Below the pieces are notes generated by a model. It was not told where the DNA came from and made no database searches. It was given only the letters and a program-made list of their open reading frames with translations. Shown here in pieces: positions 8,480 to 17,501 of a stretch of DNA of 64,000 nt; within the stretch, counting starts at the first letter, position 1, and each line of letters opens with the position of its first letter. This stretch comes from Brevibacillus choshinensis. GTDB lineage: Bacteria > Bacillota > Bacilli > Brevibacillales > Brevibacillaceae. A program made the position numbers and the translations under genes. The DNA lies in NCBI RefSeq assembly GCF_001420695.1, contig NZ_LJJB01000010.1, forward strand, positions 266,365-330,364, written 5' to 3'.

Positions 8480-8515
8480 TAAAAAAGCGCCTTCGCCAAT
8501 AGTAGGCGAAAGCGC
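8480..8515 (-). terminator. Intrinsic terminator after the M20 amidohydrolase gene
   Basis: Minus strand: GCGCTTTCGCC pairs with GGCGAAGGCGC (8505-8515 and 8487-8497) around a 7-base loop, followed by TTTTTTAC. It lies 16 bases past the stop codon. Confidence 0.9.
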
Positions 8516-8530
8516 ATATCTGCGGATGGA

Positions 8531-9727
8531 TTAGCCCTGATGCTGTTCCAGATAACGAAGTGCTGTACGACCCAGCAGTTCCCCTGCAATCAGCATGGAA
8601 TCTTCATCAATGTCAAATCGCGGGTGGTGATGGGGATACTTCGCGAGCTTGTCCGGATTGCCTGCTCCAACGAATAAATAGGCGCCAGGCACTTTTTCCA
8701 GGTAGTAGGAAAAGTCTTCCCCGCCCATTAACGGCTTCATCGGCTCTACTCGTTCTTCTCCAAATGCAGCGATGGCTGCTTCACGAGCTATCGCGGCTTC
8801 CTTCTCACTGTTTATCACGGCCGGGTATCCGCGCTCATAGAGGACATTGGCACTGCCTCCCAACAGAGCAGCTGTTCCTTCTCCAATTTCGATCAGGCGC
8901 TGTTCTGCACGATCGCGTACATCTGGCAAAAACGTGCGCACGGTCCCGGTGAGTCGGCAGCTGTCTGCAATAATGTTGTTGTTGTCCCCACCGTTAAACG
9001 TACCTACCGTTACAACCACACTCGCCAGCGGGCTGATGTTGCGGCTCGCGATCGTCTGCAGGTTGCCCACGATTTGCGAACCAATCACGATAGAATCGAT
9101 CGTTTCTTCAGGAACCGCACCGTGTCCACCACGTCCATTGATCTCGATAACAAAATCATCGGTATTGGCCATAATCGGGCCGCCACTAATAAACACTTTG
9201 CCTACCGGGAGCATGGACCAGAGATGAACGCCAAAGATGGCATCTACCCCATCAACGGCTCCATCCTTTGCCATTTGGATGGCACCGCCTGGCGATTCCT
9301 CCTCCGCATGCTGGAACAAGAAGCGAATTTCTCCGGCAAACTCTTCACGACGAGAAGCAAGAACACTTGCCAGCCCGAGCAGTTGAGAGGTATGCGCGTC
9401 GTGTCCACAAGCGTGCATCACACCTGGCACAGTAGACTTGTATTCCACTTCTTTTTGGTCCTGAATGGGGAGTGCATCAAAGTCTGCGCGCAGAGCCACT
9501 ACTGCTCCCGGGCGACTTCCTCGCAGTACCCCTACAACACCGCGTCCACCTACTCCTGTGCGCACCTCATCAAATTTTAATTCTCTAAGAATTCCCGCAA
9601 TGAGTGCGGGAGTTTTTTCTTCCTGGAAGGATAACTCCGGATGTTGATGCAAATGGCGCCGCCAGCTGATGATCTGTGGCTCCATTGCTTGCAGCAATTC
9701 CTTTAACTGTTCTTGTAAGGACATCAT
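8531..9727 (-). CDS. M20D-family amidohydrolase (N-acyl-amino-acid hydrolase type)
   Basis: 398 residues. Metal-site motifs of the M20D family are visible: ACGHDAHTS near 100, HAEEESPGGA near 135 and the C-terminal PHHHPRFDIDED. The opening WRRHLHQHPELSFQE is the usual signature of this group, which includes aminoacylases and IAA-amino-acid hydrolase-like enzymes. It is cytoplasmic and probably cleaves N-acyl or N-acetyl groups from amino acids or cysteine conjugates. GAGGAGAGA precedes the tandem ATGs at 9727/9724. It ends in its own terminator and looks monocistronic. Confidence 0.88.
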   Translation of the reverse strand: MMSLQEQLKELLQAMEPQIISWRRHLHQHPELSFQEEKTPALIAGILRELKFDEVRTGVGGRGVVGVLRGSRPGAVVALRADFDALPIQDQKEVEYKSTVPGVMHACGHDAHTSQLLGLASVLASRREEFAGEIRFLFQHAEEESPGGAIQMAKDGAVDGVDAIFGVHLWSMLPVGKVFISGGPIMANTDDFVIEINGRGGHGAVPEETIDSIVIGSQIVGNLQTIASRNISPLASVVVTVGTFNGGDNNNIIADSCRLTGTVRTFLPDVRDRAEQRLIEIGEGTAALLGGSANVLYERGYPAVINSEKEAAIAREAAIAAFGEERVEPMKPLMGGEDFSYYLEKVPGAYLFVGAGNPDKLAKYPHHHPRFDIDEDSMLIAGELLGRTALRYLEQHQG

Positions 9728-9861
9728 TCTCTCTCCTCTACTTTTGCACATTTCCTATGCTGCCCTGCTTTGTCCCTATCATAGCAGAAATTTTGAAAAA
9801 ATGGGGAGCTATACGTTGGAAAGAAAGAGTGGCTGAATGCTGCTTACCTGTGCTCTGAACA

Positions 9862-9893
9862 CAAAAAGCGGGAAAAGAACTCGTCTTTTCCCG
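9862..9893 (-). terminator. Intrinsic terminator of the thyA-folA operon
   Basis: Minus strand CGGGAAAAG / CTTTTCCCG (9885-9893 and 9869-9877) with a 7-base loop, followed by CTTTTTGTGT. It lies 20 bases past the folA stop. Confidence 0.88.
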
Positions 9894-9912
9894 TCTCATT
9901 TGATCTATTGAT

Positions 9913-10404
9913 CTATGATTGAACTTTCTTACCCGTGATCCGCTCATACACATAAAAAGCATGTGGATAAAGATTCTTTTCGTCTACGATCCCTTCACGC
10001 TTGTCCACCAATGTGAATGCCGCACGATCCCACTCCGGGAAAAAAGTATCTCCGTCCGCTTCCAGATCAATTTCTGTAATGTAGAGCCGATCCACCACAT
10101 CGAGAAACTGCTTATAAATCTCAGAGCCGCCAAAAATGATGACATCCCCTAATGCCATCACCTCTTGCTTCGTATGGACCACATCGACCCCATCCGGTTG
10201 AAATTCATGATTGCGTGTCAGTACGACATTCCGCCTGTTGGGCAATGGTCTTCCCAAGGATTCAAACGTTTTGCGCCCCATGACGATGGTCTTGCCGGTC
10301 GTCAGTTCTTTGACGTGTTTTAAGTCAGCAGGAAGATGCCACGGCATGACACCGTCCTTGCCGATTACCTGATTGCGCGCATACGCGACGATCAGACTGA
10401 TCAT
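9913..10404 (-). CDS. folA: Dihydrofolate reductase
   Basis: 163 residues, typical chromosomal DHFR. It begins [15 protein letters not shown] and carries the substrate segment [11 protein letters not shown] and the NADPH segments [17 protein letters not shown] and [11 protein letters not shown]. It regenerates tetrahydrofolate from the dihydrofolate that ThyA produces. It overlaps the thyA stop codon by ATGA (10401-10404), so the two are translationally coupled and presumably share the promoter upstream of thyA. Confidence 0.96.
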   Translation of the reverse strand: MISLIVAYARNQVIGKDGVMPWHLPADLKHVKELTTGKTIVMGRKTFESLGRPLPNRRNVVLTRNHEFQPDGVDVVHTKQEVMALGDVIIFGGSEIYKQFLDVVDRLYITEIDLEADGDTFFPEWDRAAFTLVDKREGIVDEKNLYPHAFYVYERITGKKVQS

Positions 10405-11195
10405 ACGGCCACCTCGCCTTTGATATGCGGGTGAGACTCGTAGCCGACCACTTCGATATCGTCAAAAGTGAAATCAAAAATGGATTTCACATCCGGATTG
10501 AGCTTCAGCTTTGGCAGTGGCATTGGTTCACGGCTCAGTTGCAGTTTGACCTGTTCTACATGGTTGATATACAGATGAGCATCGCCCAGTGTATGCACAA
10601 AATCTCCTGGCTCTAGCCCGGTCACGTGCGCGATCATATGCGTCAACAAAGCGTAGCTCGCAATGTTAAACGGCACGCCGAGGAACGTATCCCCACTGCG
10701 CTGATAGAGTTGGCAGGAAAGCTTCCCATTTGCTACGTAAAACTGGAACAGCAAGTGGCACGGAGGAAGAGCCATCTTGTCAATCTCAGCGGGATTCCAG
10801 GCGCTGACTACCAGACGTCGAGAATCTGGATTGCGCTTGATTTCATCAATCACCCATTGGATTTGGTCAACCGTTTTACCGTCGCGTCCGGCAAACGAAC
10901 GCCATTGCTGGCCATATACAGGTCCCAAATCCCCATTTTCATCCGCCCACTCGTTCCAGATGCGCACTCCATTTTCCTGCAGGTAACGAATATTCGTATC
11001 TCCTGACAAAAACCAGAGTAGCTCGTGAAAGATGGATTTGGTATGCAGCTTTTTCGTCGTCACGAGCGGAAAGCCTTCACTCAAGTCAAAGCGCATCTGA
11101 TGTCCAAACACACTGATCGTCCCCGTACCCGTCCGGTCTTCCTTGGTGACGCCCTCATCTAAAATGCGCTGGCACAAGTCCAGGTATTGTTTCAT
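10401..11195 (-). CDS. thyA: Thymidylate synthase (ThyA type)
   Basis: 264 residues, the same length as E. coli ThyA. The nucleophile is Cys146 in [11 protein letters not shown]; the RTGTGT loop (21-26), LVVSAWNP and the [17 protein letters not shown] phosphate/dUMP region are all present. It methylates dUMP to dTMP with 5,10-methylene-THF. AAGGAG lies 8 bases before the ATG. A possible promoter on the minus strand around 11218-11246 (TTCATT, 17 bp, TAGTAT) is weak. First gene of the thyA-folA operon, divergent from the MocR regulator at 11380. Confidence 0.97.
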   Translation of the reverse strand: MKQYLDLCQRILDEGVTKEDRTGTGTISVFGHQMRFDLSEGFPLVTTKKLHTKSIFHELLWFLSGDTNIRYLQENGVRIWNEWADENGDLGPVYGQQWRSFAGRDGKTVDQIQWVIDEIKRNPDSRRLVVSAWNPAEIDKMALPPCHLLFQFYVANGKLSCQLYQRSGDTFLGVPFNIASYALLTHMIAHVTGLEPGDFVHTLGDAHLYINHVEQVKLQLSREPMPLPKLKLNPDVKSIFDFTFDDIEVVGYESHPHIKGEVAV

Positions 11196-11290
11196 CTTAA
11201 TCGCTCCTTCCCATACTCATCTATACTAAACTATCCGGGAGGCAAAATGAAAGAAGGGAAATGAGACCGTACAGAATAACGCGGACGATA

Positions 11291-11320
11291 TTGGACTCCT
11301 GTTTTTCCCAGCATTATACT
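11291..11320 (+). promoter_or_regulatory. Sigma-A promoter of the MocR regulator gene
   Basis: TTGGAC (11291-11296), 18-bp spacer, TATACT (11315-11320), about 60 bases before the ATG at 11380. Confidence 0.6.
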
Positions 11321-11379
11321 AGATAGGATGCAGGTAAACGTCTCGTACATATACACGAACAGAAAGCGTGAGTGGATAG

Positions 11380-12819
11380 ATGGCAAGAAATGATAGGACC
11401 AAAGACAAGCCGCTCTACAAACAAATAGCGGAACAAATGGAGCAGCGCATAAGCAACGGAGAATTTCCTCCGGGCAGCTTTTTGCCGTCCGAACGCACCT
11501 TGGCAAATGAGCTTCACGTAAATCGCTCGACAGTCGTGGCTGCCTATGACGAATTGCAGGCTGCAGGCGTCGTAGAGCGAAAGCATGGTAGTGGCACGAT
11601 TGTGAGCCAAGATATCTGGGGACTGGCTCGAAGTCGCGTCCCTAATTGGCGCCACCTGACTGAGACTGGCTCCTTTCGTCCCAATCTCCCCTTAATTCGT
11701 AAAATACGCCGTGAGACACAAGAGCACGAGCTGATCGATCTGGCGAGCGGGGAACTGTCTGCAGATCTGGTACCGCACCATTCACTCCAACAATTGCTAA
11801 CAGCGGATGACTTCCCCTCTCATTTAGGGTACGAGCATTCCTTGGGCAACGGCTCCCTGCGTGACACGTTGAGCGAACATATGAAAAAATGGCGGAACAT
11901 CGAAGCGACTCCTTCCTCCATCCTCATCACCTCAGGCGCACAGCAGGCCCTGCACCTCGTCGTGCAATGTCTCCTGCAGCCTGGCGATGCGGTAGCCATT
12001 GAGTCTCCTTCGTACTGTTATTCTCTGCCACTCTTTCATTCTGCAGGATTGCGTACATTTCCACTCCCGGTAGATCAGGACGGAATCGATCCCGAACAGC
12101 TGGCAGAGCTGCACCGCAAGCACCGCATCAAAATGGTGTTTCTCAATCCCAACTTTCACAATCCGACGGGAACACTTCTCTCCTACGAGCGCAGGGAGCG
12201 ACTGCTTGCCCTCTCAGCGGAAAATGGCATCCCGATCATCGAGGATGATCCTTACAGCCTGACCTCATTCTCAGGAGAGCCTGTCCACACGTTAAAGTCC
12301 ATGGACAAGCACGGCACGGTACTGTACATTAGCTCGTTGACCAAAATCGTCGCCTCAGGCTTGCGGATCGGCTGGATCGTCGGACCACAGACTGTCATCG
12401 AACGATTAGCTGATGCCAAGCAGCAATTTGACTTTGGTCACAGCATCTTTCCCCAGTGGCTGGCAGACCGATTCCTTGCTTCCCCTGACTTTGATCAGCA
12501 CATCCAGAGGCTCCGTACGCAGCTTGCCTGTCGTTGTGACCAGCTTGTTTTCTCCTTGCGTGACACGTTTGGGGATCAGATTGAGTTCTCTGCGCCAGAA
12601 GGGGGGATCCATCTTTGGTGCCATCTGCCTGGCGACTGGAGTGAGCAGCGTCTCCTGTCCGAAGCCGTAAAGCGCGGGCTCGTCTTTGTTCCTGGCCACT
12701 TGTTTGGCGCCAATCCAGGTTATGTACGCTTTACATTTGGGCGTGCCCAAATCGAGCAAATTCCAGATGCCGTTTCTCGTTTTGCAGATGCCCTACCAGC
12801 AAGTGGATGGTCAAATTAA
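11380..12819 (+). CDS. MocR-family transcriptional regulator (GntR HTH plus aminotransferase-like domain)
   Basis: 479 residues. Residues 8-78 are a GntR winged helix (LYKQIAEQMEQRI, FLPSERTLANELHVNRSTV). Residues about 110-470 are a fold-type I aminotransferase domain with the PLP lysine at Lys322 (SSLTKIVASGLRIGW), the NPNFHNPTG loop near 257 and the EDDPY motif at 288. MocR proteins usually sense PLP or amino-compound adducts and act on a nearby gene. Here the divergent neighbours are thyA-folA and the downstream neighbour is a small membrane protein, so the target is unclear. The ribosome binding site (GAGTGG) is weak. Confidence 0.9.
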   Translation: MARNDRTKDKPLYKQIAEQMEQRISNGEFPPGSFLPSERTLANELHVNRSTVVAAYDELQAAGVVERKHGSGTIVSQDIWGLARSRVPNWRHLTETGSFRPNLPLIRKIRRETQEHELIDLASGELSADLVPHHSLQQLLTADDFPSHLGYEHSLGNGSLRDTLSEHMKKWRNIEATPSSILITSGAQQALHLVVQCLLQPGDAVAIESPSYCYSLPLFHSAGLRTFPLPVDQDGIDPEQLAELHRKHRIKMVFLNPNFHNPTGTLLSYERRERLLALSAENGIPIIEDDPYSLTSFSGEPVHTLKSMDKHGTVLYISSLTKIVASGLRIGWIVGPQTVIERLADAKQQFDFGHSIFPQWLADRFLASPDFDQHIQRLRTQLACRCDQLVFSLRDTFGDQIEFSAPEGGIHLWCHLPGDWSEQRLLSEAVKRGLVFVPGHLFGANPGYVRFTFGRAQIEQIPDAVSRFADALPASGWSN

Positions 12820-12897
12820 CGAAGAAGTGGATGGCCCTTTTTTGAGTTCGCCATACTATGATCTTGGTAAGCCAGACGGAAAGGAAGATACGTTATC

Positions 12898-13095
12898 ATG
12901 CCAATTACCCCTTTTATCATCACGGTCTTCATTCTGGTTTTCATTGCCTTGATCCTCACTTTCAGGATCGGATTGAATCCCGAGGAAGCGAAACAACGGA
13001 GCTTTACTCATCGCTCCCGAAATCTTTTGCTCATCTATGGGGTCATTACCCTCTTGTTGGTAATCGCCCTTTCGATTTTTCTTTACCTTCAATAA
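12898..13095 (+). CDS. Small two-helix membrane protein, function unknown
   Basis: 65 residues with two hydrophobic helices (about 5-23 and 43-63) separated by a short charged loop containing NPEEAKQRSFTHRS. AAGGAAG lies 10 bases before the ATG. It starts 79 bases after the MocR stop and could share its transcript. I do not recognise the family. Composition and ribosome binding site argue for a real gene. Confidence 0.6.
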   Translation: MPITPFIITVFILVFIALILTFRIGLNPEEAKQRSFTHRSRNLLLIYGVITLLLVIALSIFLYLQ

Positions 13096-13099
13096 ACGC

Positions 13100-13140
13100 A
13101 ACAAAGACGCCGTCGATTTTCAGAAGATCTGACGGCGTCC
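13100..13140. terminator. Hairpin between the small membrane protein and csp genes
   Basis: GACGCCGTC and GACGGCGTC (13106-13114, 13131-13139) form a 9-bp stem. The minus strand side, after the cold-shock gene, is followed by TTTGTTGC; the + side has no T-run. It probably serves both genes. Confidence 0.65.
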
Positions 13141-13175
13141 AAATTATCATCTTGGTAAAGACCCTGAATGCTTCC

Positions 13176-13382
13176 CTATACCTCTTTGCGAGCGACGTTA
13201 GCCGCTTGTAAACCACGCTGTCCGTTCACAATTTCGAACGTGACCTGCTCGCCTTCTTCCAAATTGCGGTAGCCATTGCCCGTGATCGCCGAGTAGTGAA
13301 CGAAGACGTCAGGACCCCCGTCCCGCTCAATAAAACCATATCCTTTTTCCTTGCTAAACCATTTTACTTTCCCTTGAATCAT
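13176..13382 (-). CDS. Cold-shock protein (CspA/CspB family)
   Basis: 68 residues, a single OB-fold cold-shock domain with RNP-1 (KGYGFIE) and RNP-2 (VFVHYSAI). It binds single-stranded RNA and DNA and acts as an RNA chaperone. The sequence differs from the main Bacillus CspB in the loop [13 protein letters not shown], so I do not give a gene symbol. GGAGG is present before the ATG. Monocistronic, ending at the hairpin at 13100-13140. Confidence 0.93.
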   Translation of the reverse strand: MIQGKVKWFSKEKGYGFIERDGGPDVFVHYSAITGNGYRNLEEGEQVTFEIVNGQRGLQAANVARKEV

Positions 13383-13515
13383 TGCGTTTCCTCCCTGTAA
13401 TCAGTGCAGCTCTTACGCTTACCCCATCATATGCGGATGCACAGAAAGGTGAGATACGTTAAAATAAATAATGTCTGTATACGAACAGCAACAGCAGGGA
13501 GGAAGTGAACCGCTT

Positions 13516-13977
13516 ATGCGCAAAACCATCGTTATTCTAAGCAGTGCATTGCTGCTTACAGCCTGCTCGGATCTATCTGAGGGAGTACAAAACGCGCAGC
13601 AAGCCGTAGAGACAGGCAAACAGGCCATCGAAGTGGGAAAACAAGCTGTGGAAGCAGGAAAGCAGCTGGCAGAATCAGAAGTTGCCCAACAGCTGAAGAC
13701 CTACCTTCAACAAAAGTACGAATCCTCGGAGCAACTGCGAAAAGCCATGTTCAGTGGGGATGGCAAGCTCGTAGCTGATGAATTACAAAAGACAGAACTC
13801 GCCAATTTCAGCTTTTACAAGTCTGATTTGTTCGGCGTGGAATATTCGGGTCAATTGACTGGAGACGGTACATTCAAAGTGCTCAAGCACGACCTGAAAA
13901 ATGCAGGGACGGAACCAGTCGTCGTAAAAGAGTTCAAAGTAACCTTGGATAACAGCGGTCAGATTCAAGTCCAGTAA
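13516..13977 (+). CDS. Secreted lipoprotein, function unknown
   Basis: 153 residues. The N-terminus is a lipoprotein signal: MRK, a hydrophobic stretch, then the lipobox LLTAC with the modified Cys near residue 17. A heptad-like helical segment with repeated QAVETGK/QAIEVGK/QAVEAGK units follows (about 27-55). The C-terminal half, containing YSGQLTGDGTFKVL and EFKVTLDNSGQIQVQ, looks beta-rich. I do not recognise the family. I chose the ATG at 13516 because the signal peptide starts there; GGAGG is 13 bases upstream, a long spacing. Confidence 0.75.
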   Translation: MRKTIVILSSALLLTACSDLSEGVQNAQQAVETGKQAIEVGKQAVEAGKQLAESEVAQQLKTYLQQKYESSEQLRKAMFSGDGKLVADELQKTELANFSFYKSDLFGVEYSGQLTGDGTFKVLKHDLKNAGTEPVVVKEFKVTLDNSGQIQVQ

Positions 13978-13995
13978 ATATGGCAGAAACTACAA

Positions 13996-14028
13996 AAAGC
14001 TTGCGGATGCTTACCGCAGGCTTTTTTC
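13996..14028 (+). terminator. Intrinsic terminator after the lipoprotein gene
   Basis: AAGC-TTGCGG pairs with CCGC-AGGCTT around the loop atgctta and is followed by TTTTTTCG. Confidence 0.85.
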
Positions 14029-14063
14029 GTGTTAGTAAAAATCTTTTTATTGTCACTCTACAA

Positions 14064-14078
14064 ATTTTTCTGTGATTT
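14064..14078. promoter_or_regulatory. Possible CodY-like site upstream of putP
   Basis: ATTTTTCTGTGATTT resembles the 15-base CodY consensus with four mismatches, in an AT-rich region 86 bases before the putP start. Proline uptake genes are CodY targets in Bacillus. The match is modest, so treat it as a hint only. Confidence 0.2.
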
Positions 14079-14164
14079 ATTATAGATCTTTATATATCTA
14101 CATGATATTGTGTATGTTGTTAATAATATTTTTAAAAATACTAAAAACAACAAGAGGTGCTTCA

Positions 14165-15628
14165 ATGAACATGTTGCTCGTTTCGATTATTGTGTACATG
14201 GCAGGCATGCTTCTGATTGGGTATTATGCCTACAAGCGTACCTCCAACCTAACCGACTACATGTTAGGAGGACGATCACTGGGCCCTGCGGTAACTGCCT
14301 TGAGTGCTGGGGCGTCCGACATGAGTGGCTGGCTGATGATGGGCTTGCCAGGAGCGATGTTTGCGCAAGGCTTGAGCGCTTCGTGGATTGCGATCGGACT
14401 CACCTTGGGTGCTTATGCAAACTGGCTGTATGTCGCCCCACGCCTCAGAACGTACACGGAGGTCGCCAATAACTCCATTACCATTCCCGCCTTTCTGGAA
14501 AACCGCTTTGGCGATGGCTCCCGCATGCTGCGTCTGGCATCCGCTCTCGTTATCATGATCTTTTTTACCTTCTACGTCTCTTCCGGGCTCGTATCTGGTG
14601 GCGTGCTGTTTGAGAATACCTTCCACCTGAGCTACACAACTGGCTTGTGGATTGTCGGTTTGGTTACCATCGCTTATACCCTTTTCGGCGGCTTCCTCGC
14701 TGTTAGCTGGACAGATGCCGTTCAAGGCTTGATCATGGTCGTGGCCCTGATCATGGTTCCGCTCGTGACCGTGTTGACCTCCGGCGGTGTGGAATCTACG
14801 TTTACTGAAATTCGTACCATCGATCCCTCTCTCTTGAATATTTTCAAAGGGACAAGCGTTCTCGGGATCATCTCCCTGTTTGCTTGGGGATTAGGCTATT
14901 TTGGCCAGCCACACATTATTGTTCGTTTTATGGCGATCACCTCGACGAAGGATATCAGAAAAGCGCGCGGCATCGGGATGGGCTGGATGATTTTCTCCGT
15001 AGCAGGCGCTATGCTGACCGGTCTGTTCGGTATTGCGCTGTTCTCCAAGCAAGGCTGGACGCTCAATGACCCGGAAACGATCTTTATCCAGTTGGGCACG
15101 ATCTTGTTCCACCCAATTATCACCGGATTTTTGCTTGCTGCCATACTCGCTGCCATCATGAGTACGATTTCTTCCCAGCTGCTCGTGACGTCCAGCTCAC
15201 TGACAGAGGACATCTACAAGACCTTTTTCAAGCGTTCTGCTACTGACAAAGAACTAGTGACTGTCGGGCGTCTCTCCGTATTGGCTGTTGCTGTTATCGC
15301 CTTTTTGCTCGCGCTGAATAAGAACGACACGATACTGGATCTCGTCGGCTATGCATGGGCTGGCTTCGGGGCTTCCTTTGGTCCCGTCATCCTGTTGTCT
15401 CTGTACTGGAAACGCATGAACAAATGGGGTGCGTTGGCGGGAATGATCGGCGGTGCCCTCACGGTAATTATCTGGACCCGCTTTGACGTACTCAAAGACT
15501 TTTTGTATGAGATGGTCCCGGGCTTTGCTATCAGCCTGCTCGCCATCGTAATCGTCAGCAACATGACGAGCAAACCATCCAAAGAAGTGGAAGCGCAGTT
15601 TGATACGTATCAGCGAATAAGCGAATAG
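14165..15628 (+). CDS. putP: Sodium/proline symporter
   Basis: 487 residues with about 13 membrane helices, typical of the solute:sodium symporter family. Diagnostic segments include DYMLGGRSLGP, ALSAGASDMSGWLMMGLPGA, the LGYFGQPHIIVRFMAI segment and STISSQLLVTSSSLTEDIYK, all strongly PutP-like. It imports proline with Na+ for nutrition or osmoprotection. AAGAGGTG sits 5 bases before the ATG at 14165; the open frame extends upstream from a GTG but without a ribosome binding site. Monocistronic with a strong terminator. Confidence 0.93.
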   Translation: MNMLLVSIIVYMAGMLLIGYYAYKRTSNLTDYMLGGRSLGPAVTALSAGASDMSGWLMMGLPGAMFAQGLSASWIAIGLTLGAYANWLYVAPRLRTYTEVANNSITIPAFLENRFGDGSRMLRLASALVIMIFFTFYVSSGLVSGGVLFENTFHLSYTTGLWIVGLVTIAYTLFGGFLAVSWTDAVQGLIMVVALIMVPLVTVLTSGGVESTFTEIRTIDPSLLNIFKGTSVLGIISLFAWGLGYFGQPHIIVRFMAITSTKDIRKARGIGMGWMIFSVAGAMLTGLFGIALFSKQGWTLNDPETIFIQLGTILFHPIITGFLLAAILAAIMSTISSQLLVTSSSLTEDIYKTFFKRSATDKELVTVGRLSVLAVAVIAFLLALNKNDTILDLVGYAWAGFGASFGPVILLSLYWKRMNKWGALAGMIGGALTVIIWTRFDVLKDFLYEMVPGFAISLLAIVIVSNMTSKPSKEVEAQFDTYQRISE

Positions 15629-15634
15629 ATATTG

Positions 15635-15683
15635 AAGCGCCCTCCCCTTACCGAAAACGGTACGAGAACGGGCGCTTTTTTTG
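15635..15683 (+). terminator. Intrinsic terminator after putP
   Basis: AAGCGCCC pairs with GGGCGCTT, with a second small hairpin (ACCG aaaa CGGT, 15650-15662) in the loop, then TTTTTTT. Confidence 0.9.
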
Positions 15684-15759
15684 CCATAGACGCAACGCCT
15701 CTCCAGGTGTTTCTTCTCCCTTTTCACGCATCGCGCTACTCTCCGCTCTGTTCAGCATT

Positions 15760-15981
15760 TTGGCTACTGTTTGCTTGGCGCACAACTACACCGTGAGCCT
15801 CATCCCCGGCATTCAGGATGGCATCTCCATTTCCAATACACTCGCCTACTACTTGATCGGTGAGGATGGATGGTCACACGCAAAATTCAGGACTGCCTTT
15901 CACTACGCCGTGGTCAGCTCGATTCTCTGTCTCACGCTCTATATCGCTGCCACCATTCAGGAATCACGTAAGAAGGTTTGA
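15760..15981 (+). pseudogene. Possible remnant or small membrane protein, two hydrophobic helices
   Basis: The frame reads about 73 residues from a TTG at 15760. It stays open further upstream, through the hydrophobic segment IALLSALFSILATVCLA, without any ATG/GTG start or ribosome binding site. A second hydrophobic helix (AVVSSILCLTLYIAATI) precedes the charged end. It overlaps the 3' end of the regulator gene at 15964 by 18 bp. I do not recognise it. It fills most of the 335-bp stretch between putP and the regulator and may be a decayed gene. Confidence 0.3.
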
Positions 15982-17391
15982 TCCAAACCACGCGCCCGCT
16001 AGCAGAGATATCCCTTCTTCCATATCCGACTCTGCCACACCGCCAAAGCCTACAATCATACGGGGTAAAAAATAACTCGGTGGCTGTGCCCAGCTCCGCC
16101 CGCTCGCGTATACACTGATTCCTGCAGCCAGCGCCTGCTGCATCAATTCTTCCTCGCTCCTAGAAGTTTTCACCTCCAGCAAAATGTGCAAGCCCACTGA
16201 ATGACCTAGTACGCGTACCTCACGCGGCATATGCGTGTGGACGGCCTTTAGCAACAGATCATGCTTGCGGTGATACAACGTTCTCATCTTTCGCACATGC
16301 TTTTCCCAGTAGCCCTTCTCCATAAACAGCTGCATCGTCCGCTGCAAATGACGGGAGACCGGTGATGGATAAGCGAGGAAGGAGGTAAAGTAGCGCTGGA
16401 GTAATTCTGCTGGTAGCACCGTATAATCCAGACGCAGCGCGGGGGAGAGAGCCTTGGAGAAATTGCCGATGTAGGCGACGGTTCCATCTCGGTCCATTCC
16501 TTGGAGCGACGGTGTAGGCCTTACGTTGTAGCGAAATTCACCGTCATAATCATTCTCGATGATGATGCTCCCTGTGCGTTTGGCCCATTGCAGCAGTCGA
16601 TGACGTTTGGCGACAGGCATGACCATCCCGTATGGATATTGGTGAGCAGGAGTCGTGTAGACGACCGTGGCCCCACTCTTCTCCAAGCTTTCGATGGACA
16701 GCCCGTCCTCTTCCACTGGGACAGACACGACCTCATAGCCGTGCTGCGAAAACACGACACGGGCGTCCGCATACCCAGGTTCTTCAAAGGCTACGACGCG
16801 ATGGCGGTCCGCCAGCAGTAAGCATATTAAGCTGAGCGCCTGCTGCAAGCCTGTACCAATCAGGATCTGCTCCGGTTCGCAATGAAGCGTACGCGCTCTG
16901 CGTAAGTAACCTGCCAATTCCTGACGTAGCTCCCGCTCTCCTTGGCTGTCACCGTAAAAAGCGAAATCATCCGCGTACGTTTCCATCGCCTCGAGCATGC
17001 AAGTCCGCCATTCCCGATACGGAAAGGAACGCGTGTCCACGACGGAACCGTGGAAATTAAACCGGGGATCTGGCTTATTCCCGCCCCTCAAGGGCGAGGG
17101 CGGAAGTGGCAAAGTTGCAGGCTCATGCATCTGCTCCCTCCATACCTCCAGCTCAGCCGCGAAAAACCCGCTTCTTTCCTTGCTTAAGATGTAGCCCTCC
17201 GCCAACAATTGATGATAGGCTGCCTCTACTGTGATTTTTCCCACTCCACTTGCCTTGACCAGCTGGCGAATAGACGGCAAGCGTTCTCCAGCTGGTATCG
17301 TACCAGATGTGATCGCTCGACTGATCTGCTCGTAAAGCTGCTGATAGAGCGGCTCTCTGCTCGATAGGTCCAACACTGGTGTAAAATCCAT
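15964..17391 (-). CDS. MocR-family regulator, PdxR-like (GntR HTH plus aminotransferase domain)
   Basis: 475 residues. N-terminal GntR winged helix at 8-78 (PLYQQLYEQISRAI, LPSIRQLVKASGVGKITV). A linker follows, then an aminotransferase-like domain from about 110, with the PLP lysine Lys313 (GNFSKALSPALRLDY) and ENDYDGEF at 279-286. The RFNFHGSVVDTRSFPYREWR stretch after the linker is typical of the PdxR/TauR/GabR branch. GGAGG lies four bases before the ATG. It is divergent from a GNAT acetyltransferase at 17502, the usual arrangement for a MocR target. Nothing suggests PLP synthesis genes nearby, so I avoid the name pdxR. Confidence 0.88.
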   Translation of the reverse strand: MDFTPVLDLSSREPLYQQLYEQISRAITSGTIPAGERLPSIRQLVKASGVGKITVEAAYHQLLAEGYILSKERSGFFAAELEVWREQMHEPATLPLPPSPLRGGNKPDPRFNFHGSVVDTRSFPYREWRTCMLEAMETYADDFAFYGDSQGERELRQELAGYLRRARTLHCEPEQILIGTGLQQALSLICLLLADRHRVVAFEEPGYADARVVFSQHGYEVVSVPVEEDGLSIESLEKSGATVVYTTPAHQYPYGMVMPVAKRHRLLQWAKRTGSIIIENDYDGEFRYNVRPTPSLQGMDRDGTVAYIGNFSKALSPALRLDYTVLPAELLQRYFTSFLAYPSPVSRHLQRTMQLFMEKGYWEKHVRKMRTLYHRKHDLLLKAVHTHMPREVRVLGHSVGLHILLEVKTSRSEEELMQQALAAGISVYASGRSWAQPPSYFLPRMIVGFGGVAESDMEEGISLLAGAWFGSNLLT

Positions 17392-17404
17392 TAGCCCTCC
17401 AATC

Positions 17405-17440
17405 TGTCCCTATTCATCTTTCGCTTTTTGTCTCTATGAA
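17405..17440. promoter_or_regulatory. Direct repeats in the MocR/GNAT divergent promoter region
   Basis: TGTCCCTATTCA (17405-17416) and TGTCTCTATGAA (17429-17440) share TGTC-CTAT and are 24 bp apart. A possible promoter for the GNAT gene (TTGTCT at 17428-17433, 17 bp, TATCCA at 17451-17456) overlaps the second repeat. MocR proteins often bind direct repeats in such regions. Inference only. Confidence 0.35.
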
Positions 17441-17501
17441 CAGGAACAGCTATCCACTACAGTTACTATATCAAATGGTCACAGAAGAGAGGAGACCCAC
17501 T

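Noticed and set aside
9588-9618. CCCGCA/TGCGGG hairpin followed by TTTTTTC on the + strand
   Set aside because: It lies inside the coding region of the M20 amidohydrolase on the opposite strand, and no + strand gene precedes it.
11196-11379. T-box or other amino-acid leader near thyA/MocR or before cimA
   Set aside because: No T-box sequence (GGGTGG-ACCGCG-like) is present in these leaders.
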